A stretch of DNA of 64,000 nucleotides, taken from assembly GCA_014706295.1 (NCBI GenBank), contig JACSVZ010000001.1:117208763-117272762 (forward strand), in the 5' to 3' direction. Under the pieces are notes generated by a model, which did no database searches, was not told the origin of the DNA, and saw nothing but the letters and a program-made list of their open reading frames with translations. The stretch is from Lycocorax pyrrhopterus obiensis (taxonomy: Eukaryota > Chordata > Aves > Passeriformes > Paradisaeidae). The position numbers and the translations under genes were made by a program. Positions 35,862 through 47,580 of the stretch are shown piece by piece (position 1 is the first letter of the stretch; each line of letters opens with the position of its first letter).

Positions 35862-37140
35862 CAGTACCAAGGGCAGGGCCTCCTCCTCTGTTAAATGGAT
35901 TGCCAACAAATGTTATTAATTAGCTTTCAAAAATGGTGTGGCCTTCTGTTCAGAAGTAGTCCCTGTGCAAAACTGTGGATCTTGAGGAATACTCCCCATT
36001 TAATCTTGATCCCAACCTAAGAACCGAGATCAAGGCTCAGAATATTTGCAGAGTGCTGGAAAGTAAACATTTATGCCTCCTCTGCCTGTTAAAATAAGAT
36101 CACTTTGAAATGCCTTCTTTTTCCTTTCAAGTAATCTAATTTTGATGCTTATATATGTATTACACATGTCCTAGAACCTCTCCAAAAATCCATAACAAAT
36201 AGAAACCATCATGAGAGGAAAAATCAGGAGATTCAGTGTGTCTCAGCATAGACTTAACATGTCTCAGCATACAGCTGCTGCATTAAGTGGTGTTTGTGTT
36301 CTGTCGTAATAGAGACAGAATGTGCAAGTATTTGTGTGTGGATCATGGTAATAATTTATTATATATTCAGCAGGCTGAGTGAAGCTTCTGGATGCTATCT
36401 AGGCGTGCTGTATGCGGGTATAAATTCAAAGCTTCCTTAGATCAGGAGTATCTTTTAAAAATGAAAGAGTTTACTTAGAAATAAATACGAGAACAAACCA
36501 CTGCAGTGACTTTTTTTCACCAGTGTAGCAATGAAGCGAATTCACACAAGCAAAGATGTGAGGGGGCCAAGGGGACAGACCAAGGCAGGACCCTAAAAGT
36601 GTAAGATAAAGGGTAAGTTAACACTTGCTGTTTCAGGTGTCCCTAAATCAGAGTCCAGTTCCAAACCCTGCCTGTGCCAGTCGTGGCTGTCCCGTGCACC
36701 TGATGAATGAAGAATTGGTGCAAGGTCTGTTCTCAGCTGAATTGTGTCACTCACACTGTGACATCATTGTTTACATTTCTACCCAGTGTTGCACAGGTGG
36801 ATTCAGGAAATGCACTGAGCTGTGGAAACCTGGAATTCTGCTTTTGGCACAGCCAGGAGCAATCTCAGTGTTAAATTCACATTGACTTTGGGACACACTT
36901 CCAGTGCCCTTAGGTGAATTTGGACCCCTGAGCATCAGTGGGTTTAACAGCATCTGCTTTTCAAGTAGGATAGTCTCATTAGGAAAAAGCCTAGCCTGGC
37001 ATCTTTGGTTTCACTTTGTACAAGAAATTAAGTTTAGCTGCCCTCCTGTGGAAACAGTTTTATAACAAGGGGAAGAGGGAATAATCTTGTGGATTAATAG
37101 CAACTGTTTAAAAAAAAAAAAGCAACACAGCACTGAAAAA

Positions 37141-37146
37141 AATAAA
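37141..37146 (+). terminator. ADAMTS5: Candidate poly(A) signal AATAAA with AU-rich element
   Basis: AATAAA is followed within about 50 nt by atttatttattc, an AU-rich-element-like cluster, and further on by a T-rich stretch. It could mark a distal 3' end or lie inside a longer UTR. Confidence 0.35.
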
Positions 37147-38143
37147 ATAATTTATTGTTTTTACAACTAGTATGTGAACGGATGTAATGAATTTATTTAT
37201 TCTTATTTAACAAAATACCAATTGTGCAAATTCTATATTTAAAATGTTTTGCTATCGTCTCTGGCTCTCTTTCTGGCTCTCTTAATTTATGCTTCGGATT
37301 TGTGTTGGAAGTACGCCTTGTGAGTTTACATAATATATGGCACTGGTCATTTTTTGTATGATTTTATTTAGAGGACTTTCTGCATGGAACAGGAGTATAT
37401 GTGTATACACATGTATAGATGTATATTCTTTTTCTGCTGCCATCTTTTCCTTAGAGAAGTTGTAGATTTTTAATTCCATGACACTTCGTGCTCCAAGCTC
37501 CTTGTTACATTTCAAAAAGCTCTCAACAAGCAAGTCCCAAAGGTCTGTGGACCAAAAAAAGCCCCGTAATGGCTCCTGAAGAAGTCAGAAACAGATTTGT
37601 GTCTCAGAGGCACATGCAATTAATGCTGGAGCCCTCAGTGATTGACCCCCAAGGCTGATCCTACCCCCTTGCTTTAGTTGTAGCAGACTTTCAGTAACTG
37701 GGAGTCCTCTCCATGGGAATGAAGTTCCTCTGAGTTGCCAGGACTCTTCTCTCATGCAGCTTCTTACATTCACGTGACAACACTCAAGAGAAAGCTCCTG
37801 GGTGTCTCTTTATCAAATAGTTTGAACAACATATGATTTGGTTTATGAGGAATGAACCATTAAAAAAGCTGGTTTTTCCATGTTTTCACTGTTTATATAC
37901 ATATATAAATATCTATATATGGCTATAAAAAGTCAAAAGCCCAACTTGGAAGCCTGTGCAATGTTTTACTTCATTGTATTTCAGCTCTTTGTACCACATC
38001 AGGCAAAGTTAGATGAAAAAAACAGCAAAGCATGTTTCCATGAGAATAATACCTGTTTGGTTCCACTTTTCATCCAGTTCAACTACTGCAGACCTCAAGG
38101 GAGCTAGAATTGGGTGCAGTGTGAGGGGGAAAAATGTGACGTG

Positions 38144-38149
38144 AATAAA
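38144..38149 (+). terminator. ADAMTS5: Candidate most distal poly(A) signal AATAAA
   Basis: AATAAA in gtgaataaaccttcag, about 4.2 kb after the stop codon. After it the sequence becomes less AT-rich and loses 3'-UTR character. Confidence 0.3.
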
Positions 38150-38170
38150 CCTTCAGCTTTTCTGCAGTCA

Positions 38171-41100
38171 GTTCATTTACCTGTAGCCACTGCTCTGCAA
38201 GGGCAGTGCTGCAGACTGCACATAAACAATTCCAAACTGCTGGAAGTCACCTCGCTCCCCAGTGCCCACGTTCACCTGAGTTAAATTCCAGCTCAGCCTC
38301 TCTTCTGCCACCCAAGCATTGTCCGAGGCCAGAGTCAGCCACGAGGCTTGAGAGGAATTAGGGATGGCCAGTGGGTGATGCTTCCTCACTCAAGGCCCAA
38401 TCCAAAACCCCAGGGCATGCAAGCCTGGGCTTTGATGATCTTAAGGGCAGGCTTTGAACAGGGTTTGAAGGATAGATTATTACTTGTGGGCTTTCAGCAG
38501 TATGTTCAGGTTAATGTTTCTCCTCATGCCATGCTGTTGTCACTGCGGAAGATGGAGCCTATGGCAAGAGGCAAAATTAGATTCTCTGGGCATAGGCTGC
38601 GATTTTCAGGAAAAAAAATTGTTGCTTGGTTTGGAGGGGTTTGTTCCTTTTTTTTCATGAAGTGATTTATTTTCATAGAGCTGCCAGAGTGTCTCACTGC
38701 ATTCATACTTGCCATGTGCAGCATTTTCAATGTTTTTTTTTCCTGTGGGTGCTCTGATACTAACTGGTATAGTAAAGCTAGTTCAATTCTTGTTTCAAAT
38801 AACATTGCAAATGCAGATACTTCTGGTTTATCACACCCACCAGCAATGACTCTTAATGTAAGAGAGATTATTAGGTCCTCAGCTGCCACCCCAAAAGGTG
38901 CTTTGGGGCTTAGAAGGTTTAACCACAAGCACAAATTTTCAGTGATAAAACTTGAAAAGCCCCAAACACAGGTGAGTGGTGTAAGAGCTTCTCCCCACAC
39001 CGCACCAAACATCCCAACACCATCCCACTGCTCTGCACTCTGTGAGTCACAGGACAAAACTCACAGCATCTTTTGCCCTGGAAGTTGTCAGTGGAGGCTC
39101 AGAGTCAGTGTAAGGACAGTAAAATCCTCTCCACAAACACCAGCCTGGTGTAGTCCATGTTCAGACACCCGTGGCTAAGTGCAGGTGCATATTTCGTGTG
39201 TGTGCTTGTCTATGTGAGTACTTGGGTCTCCATTCCTCCCACTCACAGGGAAAAAAAGTTACACTGGGTTTAGTTATGCCTATGTAAATTTAGAGTTACT
39301 TCATGGCATCACTTGGCTTTGCAGGAGGAGCTTCAGACTGACACCACTGTAAGTGACAGCATAGCTTTTTATTTATAGTAACTGGTTTACACAATTTACC
39401 ATGTGAACTGTGAAATCTGCAAATAGTTTATCTTATGAAACATTGTGACAGGCATACAGGCATTGTTCAAATCCCATCAGATACAGGAAATAATGTGCTG
39501 AATTAAGTAAGTTGGAGACGGTATAATTCTGTAGAGCAATAAATTTAACTTCTATTGCCAGGTCATCTGCTTAGCATCAGATAAGAGAAAATGAATGAGG
39601 TATTGCAGAGAAGACAAGGGGAAAGCACAAAGTTAGGGTTTGCTTAGTTTACTTCACGTGCCTCTTTATGCACTGTTGGTGTCAGCATATTGTGGGAAGT
39701 CACTTTGTCACCTGGCTGAAATACCAGTACCTTTTGAGGAACCAAGATGTGTCACAAAAACTTATTTTTCATCCTAGTCTGTGTCTAATCAGAGGGAGTT
39801 AATATTTTTAGAGCACTACTGTGTCAGCCAGTTTACATCATAAAAACATGTCATGCAACATAGAAATTCATTTGAACTGAACTGTGCAAGGTCTACACTG
39901 TACTATGAAACACAGAAGGCCATTATTTTGTTTTGTAAACTATTACATATGTGTAATTTACCAGTTGTAATCTTAAAACACTTGACTCTGTGATTTCAGT
40001 AAAAGTAATAAATACAAACCGTATCATAGGTCCAAAATATTTGTTTATATGGTATATTTGGGGGCCTCTGTTTGCTGCTTGTGCCCCACTGCAGGCAGAT
40101 GAGCATAAAGAGTTGAGCATAAATTTAAGGCCTAAATACTCTTTCTATATGTGAGCACTGCATTTCAGTTGTGGTGGGGTGGAGTTCTAAAGTGTTTTGG
40201 GGAGTCGTGAAACAGCAGGAAAGTGCAGAAGGTGGTGTTTGTTATAAGATTCATAATTATCCATCTAAACCAATCTCAGATCAGTAAAGACCTGCTGATG
40301 TTGGAGCACTCCGTGTGCTGAGGTGGTGGCACAGAAAGGGGAGAGGTTTTTTGGGGAGACCAGAGCGGCAGACAAACTCCAGTTGAAGTGTGGCTCTTCA
40401 AAGGCACTATTGAAAAGATTTACTTTTCTAATAGAACCTTATAATTCATTTTTCATGCTGATTTCTCGCTTATCCTTTCACATTCCACAACACTAAATTG
40501 GGAATTTCTCTTGTTCCCAAAAATGATGCTTTGCAAAAAGATTTTCTTCCTAAAAGGAAAAGCAAACTCATCCTGTCTAAATCTTCCCTCATGTGTGTGT
40601 CTAATCCATTGATTGCTGGCATCTTTATGAATTTGGGATTTTGTCTTTTACTAACTTGGAGGTTTTGCTTTCTTGTGTTTTACAAATTGTGAATGAAATC
40701 AGTTCTTATTTACAGAAACAGTTTATATGTGCCTAGGAACAGCTTTTCTTCCTAGGCTGTTAAACAATGGCAGTGCAGCTTTACAGAGCTGTCAATACCT
40801 ATAGAGGGGCCCAAGCTCTTCCCAAAAAAGTATTATCACCAGGGGGATACATCAGTGTCTCCTCCACAGCTTTGCATAACAAGCTGCAATGTCCCTGTGA
40901 TCATGGCAGGTCCTGCCTTCCCAAAATTCCATTTTTATTTCCCACTTTGGAGTTTGCAGTAGCTCCGAGAAAGCCATTACTGGCAAGGGAAATCCATTGG
41001 TGTACAAATCAAATGGAGCAGACACAGCATTGCAGACTTTCCCAAATGTCCAGCGCTGCCATAATCCCATTACTGTGCAGGGACTGTTCTGTATCAGGAA

Positions 41101-44100
41101 GATGAACTCATTCTATCTTAATGCATTTTCCATCTCATCATATTGTGACATTTCACCTCTTCAGAAACTATCTGTAATTTCATGTGAGGAGGGAGATTTC
41201 TATTCCCAAGATTCTCAACTTGTAGACCCAAATCTCATTTCTAGGTGGGGATGCAAGATGGATTTGATCCAATTTCAGTCTTCTAGCCAAACCAATCCTT
41301 TTTTTTTTTTTTTTAAGAAAAAAAAACAACGTAAGTTTTGGACACCTCCAAGTACATCCAGTAATCAAACTAGAAAATGTACAAGTCTTTCCACATTGCT
41401 TATGCTGTTACCTCATTCTCCAGTACTCTGTGAAGTTTAAAGCAATAAATTCATCATGCTTAGACCACTCGCCATTCTAAGCTGACCCAAGGACAGGGTT
41501 GAAGAGTAAATGCGCGGGAAAAATAATTTAACAAAAGCCAACGATAAAATATTATTTTCCATGCTTGGAGGGCCAGGGCGGCAATCTCTTTGCTTTCCCT
41601 TGATTATTCTGGGGAAAAAACCCACATCTAAGTGAAAACTCACAGACATTTTCTCAAGCAGCTGCTCAAGAAGGCTTTGTTGTAGCAATCTAAGGCTGAG
41701 CTTATTAAAACAACCATTTTGGCCATTGCCACCATAGTCTGACTGCTCCAAGTGTTGCCAAAGAAATACAGTGAGACAAGGAAGTTGGATGAAATTCTGG
41801 AACACGTAGGTGTGGGAGAAAGGAGGGCGTAAGGCCCTTACTCCTTTTAAGCTTTAAGCTGCTGGGTAGCAGGTGCTGTGCCCTCTCCCAATGGGATGCA
41901 TCCCATGCCCATGGAACATTTTGCTTATGATCCAAGGCCAAATGCCCTGGTGACGTTTGCAGATGTGAATTCTGCCCTAGTAACCACATAAGGGCCATAC
42001 ACACGTGTTAGTTCACATAAACTACATTTTGGGGAGAAAAAATGTGCAAATTGCACCTGACTGGCAGTGCAGCAGAGAGGCCCATTGGAAAGCAGCCCTG
42101 TAAAGCCACGTTGGTGCCAGAGAGGAGCATCACAATGAGCACCAGGACGGTCCTGCCGTGCCCCAGAGCATCGGGGAGCTCACATCTTGAAATAGTTGAG
42201 AGCTGGCAGCAGGCCACCCATGCAAGGGCTGAGATGGCAGCTGCCCAACAAACAGGCTTAGTTACCTAGTAAAGGTGGTCTGTAACTAAAGGGGAACAAA
42301 AATTGCACTGGAAACGTTCCGAGAGCACTTTAAAGTGGTCGATTTGAGGCAGGGCCCTGCCCACTGGAAGCGGGCCTTTGCCAAAGGCCTCGCTGCGCTA
42401 GGCCGGGTTTTGTCCAGAACAAACAGCGCTGGGTGCATTCTGTGTGGGCTGGGAGGAATGTTTTCTCACTGATATTTATGTGGCATGCTAAGATCTGACA
42501 GCCATCCAGAGCGGGGTTTGGGGCCAATATTTCATTTTAAATACACGCTGCACATGGAGGAAGAAAAGCAACATGCGATGGCATTGCTTGTGAGGGGTGA
42601 CCCGAGCGGCAGAGCCCAGACAGGCTCCGTATGGCAATCCAGAGATAGAGGTTGTTTCGACAGGAATTTGAGCTATGAAAGGATTTAAGGGGAAATTACC
42701 AACCAGTCTGGCATTCAGATGCCAAAATACACAGGCAGACTTGGCTGCACAGGCACGCTGTAATGCTCCTCGGCTTGATTTCAAAGGGAGAAGGGAAGTG
42801 GCAGGACCTGGCTGAGGAAACCTCAGCCTCTCCATGCATGCAGGGAATAAAAAATCTCCATCACAACACCACCCCTTTGTCAGGATCAAATCAAACACTG
42901 AAGAATTCTATATGGAGAACTTTTCCTTCAGAGGACAGAAGAAAGAACCGAAGGATGCTTTGCTTCCGTCTCCATCAGAGCATTTAGTATTTTGGGATGA
43001 GTTTGTTGTGCATTTTTGGCTATTTTTACCCCAAAATAGGCCAGGCAGAGATGAAGCCAGAACCCAAGGCAAGTTGTGATGTTGCCATGGAACAGCTTTG
43101 CCTCCAGAAGGTCTCTGCCTGCCTCAGCCTGCTCAAGGCTTTCCCAGTATGGCTCCAGTCTCGGGCTCCTCTTCCCCAGAGCCCACATCTTCTACCCCAG
43201 AGCCATTTCCTTTGGCTACATTCATAATGTGTATTTAAATCATCACCTGGTTTGCTTTCAGAGCTGCTCAGGTTTCTAGAAATATGGAAAAGAGGATGTC
43301 TAATACCAATTAGATCAAGAAGAAAAACACATCACAAAAAAAAATTTAGGAGATGTAGTTTCTTCTCATTTACAAATACAAAAGAGAAAAAGAAGGGGAA
43401 AACTCCAAAAAGGAACAGTATCTATGAACTGTATCTCTTCTCTCTTGAATCTGGATGTAAGCCATAACCAGGCAGCATCCAAAAACTCTGGAAAACTCAG
43501 GGAGTTAGTTTAGATCTCACAGAACTCAATATCTTGGGGTAAGCTTTAAAATATAAAGCAGAACAGCTAAAATAAGAGAATGGAGTGGCGATAGAGGAAA
43601 GAAAGCTTTAATTTTCAATTAGATACAGCAAGGAGGGAGAATTTACTCAGAAGGGAGCCCAGATGGTCTAGGATAATTTCATACAAGGTTAAACTTAACA
43701 GATAAATATAAGGAACAAAAATTTTTAATTCCGATTGGATAAATATGGATTTCCATTAGAAGCATTAGCTGAAGAATTCATAGCCCATTTTTTAATGAGA
43801 ACGTGGATATTGTTAGTAAAAAACTGAAGGCTGCAGCCCAGATGGGTTTATCATTTTAGGCCTTTCTAAAGCCCAGTTGATTTATTTAATTAGATGTTCC
43901 AGGAGGCTCCTACTCCTGTGTGGAAGCAATGGTAGCCACTATGTGCATTACAACTCACAAAGGGGTGGGAGCGAGTCAGTCACTCCTAAGGTACCTCTGA
44001 ATATAACACTCTTCAGAGCAAAGGGTTAGCAGGGAAAACAGAATTTCTTTGTGCACCTGCTCAGGCCAGGAAGATGCACCTCAGAGACACAGGATTTAGG

Positions 44101-46990
44101 CATCAGCTTGGTTAACAAGATTAACCCCAAGGGCTCTTGGTTAAAGGAGAAAGCCTGGGACCAGGGTGAGGGTCCCAGCTGAAGGTGCACCATGACCATG
44201 GGTTGCAGAGGCTCCTTGAGGGACAATGTAGGTGCTGACCCCAGAAATTTGTGAGGGTGAAGGGATAAATCCTGCCTGGGAGCCAGTCCTTGTGCAGGGG
44301 TGTGAGGCCAATTCACCTGACTTGGTCCTGTGAGTAAATCATTTGGGACACAGCTCAAAGCACTGCAGGGAAGTAGCTGGAGGACCACAAAAACTACATT
44401 GGTGTCTATATGGCAACAGACAGAGGTTATTTTAGCAGTGTGAAATGTTTTTGGATTCCAACAGCATGCAAATAGTGCCAGAGTAATTTGCCAGGGACAA
44501 TAATGTGTGGTGTAATGCTGAGGATGAAAAGACTTTAGCTGGGTTTGACCCAGTATAAACCATCCCTGGCTTCTACTCCAGTTGTTTGCAGTGTTTATCA
44601 ACTATATCTGGGCTTTTTATCTGGGTAATATCTGTCACTTGAATAGAGATAAATATTATATTATGTCTACAATTAGATTTGCACTTAAAATGTAACTTTT
44701 ATTTCTAAATCATTCCAGCAAATTTGTAAATGCCATCCTTAAAGCTTGTGAAAAACATACTCTTTTTTTATTCTGCTATTTAACACCAGAGTATGGTTCC
44801 AGCCAAGACCTGAAATCCCACGCAAGGCAGATTATGTTCAGCTCTCTGGCTGGCTGTGTATTTTCCTCTTCTATGTACCTTACAAGCCAAAGCCTGAATT
44901 TAGCCCTAAAAGCATATCCTGAGCATACACTCAGGAGACCACATTCAGGATCCTGCCACCCATCACACTAAACTGATGGATTCTACCAGGATCAGTAACA
45001 AAACCATCATTTCAAAAATGGTTCTTTACTTAAAGCCTTTTTTTTTTTTTTCTTTTAATGGTATAGTAGTTATGGCAACTGCTTCCTGCCACCTCTGCTG
45101 CCAAAAGCCACAATCCATCCATGAAAAAGAGCTCCTCCATCCAAACGCATTTTTCAGTGGACAGCAGCATTCCCTGGCTGGAGCACACTCTTCCCTTCCC
45201 TTCTGCCAAACAAAATGTGTAACAAATGTGAGCTAAGAGTGAGGAATTAAGTGCACTCCTTACAAATGACTTTGTATTTTTACACATACATGCAAGAGAC
45301 AAGAAATAAGAACACCTCTCACGGAGAGCTGAGGGGGAGAAAAAGGTAGTGAACCCCCAGGGCTGTTCAATGAAAGAAAATGTTTTCCTTTCTTAGAACA
45401 CATGTTTGGAATTCAAACTCTTAAAAGTCTTGGCATAATACTAATTAAAAAATTGGTGAGTTGTTTCCCCTTTTCCCTTAGTTTTATTCTACCTTCGAGG
45501 TCAGTGGCAGGATTTCTCAAGTCTGGGGTATTTCCTGCACAATGATCAAAGTTTGCTGTATGAATTGGAAAATAAAATGTTCCTATTCTTTGCTAGTCCC
45601 ATAACTCTGTTTCTATGGGCAGTTCTTCCTGGTCTTGACACAAAATAGGTCTTAAATTTCTTGTTTGACAACATGCTTTTAGAAAAGCTTTACAATTGCT
45701 TTTATGGGCTGTATTAATAACTATCATTTTCCCTCCCTAGGTGCAATTCCAATGCGGAGCTATGTGGATCTTACTTGTCTTTCTCTTGCTTTGTCGGCTG
45801 TGACCTTTCACCACTCAGAAAATAATTAGTACATTTTCCAGCAGATAGCTGGATGTTTTCATGCCTTCTTATTATGGGAAAACATTGTAACAGAGCACTG
45901 GAGCAAACAGCTCAATGTGCTGTTCTTTCAAGCCCCTGTGTAGCAAATGAACTTAAATTTACAAGAATGTCAAAAACGGAGGGAATCAAGAATGAACAGC
46001 TGCTTATAAAGCAGGAATTCTCTAACATGGACTGAATTTGGAAGTTTTATCAAAATGCACCGCAACCATCATGATTCAAGTCCCTTGGAGATTTTTATCT
46101 GCCTGTGAGAAGATAGGGCATGAGTTCCAGGTCTAATGAGGCATGGCACGCATTGGGGTCATTAATGATTTCCACCACAGTAGCTTCAGCCTATGAGATA
46201 TTTTGCAAACAAATGGCAGAAGGACAGTGTGGGCACCCAAACACACATAAAATCTGGAAATCATGGGAAATAGGAGGGAAAGTAACAGCAGAGACACGGA
46301 TCCAATCCAAAGTTTGAGGTCAGTATTTTCATGGTTTTAGTTCCAGGTTCAGCAACACATTGCAGTAACAGGAGAACCAAAAGAAATGAGAAGGCAAAGC
46401 TTGTACATATGATGCCATGAAATAAAACAAAGTTTGCATTTCCAAGGATAGACTGATTAATTCATTGCTTGGACTTTCTCCCAAGTAAGTTATGCTGGGT
46501 TGATCCAGGCCTAGCCTAGCTAAAAGATAGTGCTGCCATTCAAAGCCTAATCCTAGTCAAATATTCCCAAGTTCCCCTTAACTGTGAAGTTGAGCTGCAA
46601 GATTTCAGAATTTGTCTAGGCTTGCACAGGTCAAATGAAGTGGTGACAAATAGGCACCAGAAGATATCCTTCTCCCTGTTTCCCTGCTGAAGCAACTGGA
46701 AGACATAAAAGTCGTAATTATCCTGGTTTAAGTCACCCAGTGAGCAGAACCACAGCCAGGAATGTACCGTGGGCTTCTAGGCTCCAAAATAGTGATATAA
46801 AACAACTGTTCCTCTGTTACCAGGATTTTTTACAGCTGCTTTCAGCATCAGGTTTACATTCGCAGTTATTTTTTCATTCCAGCCACCTCTTGCAGCTGCA
46901 TCCACAGAAGCAGCTCCGCACTGCAGACAGGAGCACTGGCCCTGCCTACAGCACCTTTAATTAGTCAACCCAGGCACCTTTGCTAATTGA
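38171..46990. other. Intergenic, ADAMTS5-ADAMTS1, part 1
   Basis: No gene is supported. There are overlapping chance ORFs (minus 177 codons at 38524-39057, plus 154 at 38714-39178, minus 191 at 44026-44601) without signal peptides, known motifs or convincing splice context. A T-run lies at 41299-41314. A CpG-retaining unique block at about 42290-42720 is described separately as a possible regulatory element. The rest is AT-rich unique sequence with no repeat family I recognise. Confidence 0.7.
42290..42720. promoter_or_regulatory. Candidate conserved or regulatory CpG-retaining block
   Basis: Within CpG-poor surroundings, this block keeps about 15 or more CpGs. It contains a hairpin-like inverted repeat ggccttt-gcc-aaaggcc (about 42375-42391), a TEAD-like ggaatgt, and a Sox-like aacaaacagcg. 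There is no start/stop pattern of a gene and no repeat homology I recognise. That it is an enhancer is inference. Confidence 0.25.
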
Positions 46991-47580
46991 CAGAGAATCC
47001 CAGAACCGCTGAGCTTGGAAAAGACCTCAGAGATCACCGAGTCCAAGCTGTGCCCAATGCCCACCTTGTCCCCAGCCCAGAGCACTGAGTGCCACATCCA
47101 GTCCTTCCCTAGACACCTCCAGAGATGGGGACTCCAAACCTCCCTGGGCAGCCCCTGACAATGCCTGACCACCCCTTCCAGGAAGAAATTCCTCCTGAAG
47201 TCCAACCTGAGCCTCCCGTGGCCCAGCCTGAGGCCGTTCCCTCTCCTCCTGTCCCTGTTCCCTGGGAGCAGAGCCCGACCCCCCCCGGCTGCCCCCTCCT
47301 GTCAGGGAGTTGTGCAGAGCCACAAGGTCCCCCCTGAGCCTCTTTTTCTCCAGGCTGAGCCCCTTTCCCAGCTCCCTCAGCCGCTCCTGGGGCTCCAGCC
47401 CCTTCCCAGCTCCATTCCCTTCCCTGGACACGCTCCAGCCCCTCAATGTCCTCACTGTGAGAGGCCCAGAACTGCCCAGTTTGGTTTCTTCTGCAACTGA
47501 CTGAGGCTGCACTCAATCCCCTCATCCAGATCATCAATAAAGATACTAAACAGGACTGATGAGCTCAAACAGGACTGACA
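46991..47580 (-). mobile_element. CR1 LINE, longer 3' fragment with RT tail
   Basis: On the + strand it begins gagaatcccagaaccgctgag (tail end) and continues through cacctccagagatggggactc, cctgtcagggagttgtgcag and aggctgagcccctttcccag, to aggcccagaactgcccag and atcatcaataaagatactaaa. The last part, read on the minus strand, is the end of the CR1 reverse transcriptase frame (FINDLDEGIE-like). About 590 bp, 5'-truncated. ORFs of 142 and 161 codons inside it are repeat-derived. Confidence 0.93.

Larger units (their letters stand above)
33901..38170 (+). other. ADAMTS5: ADAMTS5 3' UTR region (end not fixed)
   Basis: AT-rich sequence after the ADAMTS5 stop. Candidate poly(A) signals lie at 34152 (AATAAA), 34359 (ATTAAA), 35856 (AATAAA), 37141 (AATAAA) and 38144 (AATAAA). 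AU-rich material includes overlapping ATTTA at about 37191-37202, and there is a 19-T run at 35126-35144. Mammalian ADAMTS5 has a very long 3' UTR, so use of the distal signals is plausible. No further gene is seen here. The extent of the UTR is inference. Confidence 0.5.

Noticed and set aside
38524..39178. Overlapping 177-codon minus and 154-codon plus ORFs
   Set aside because: Mutually overlapping on opposite strands, no known motif, no supporting splice context.
44026..44601. 191-codon minus ORF in the spacer
   Set aside because: Starts with ATG but has no signal peptide, domain or repeat identity I can name. ORFs of this length are expected a few times by chance in 64 kb on six frames.
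47027..47537. 161- and 142-codon minus ORFs
   Set aside because: Inside a CR1 element; mostly CR1 3' region, not a host gene.
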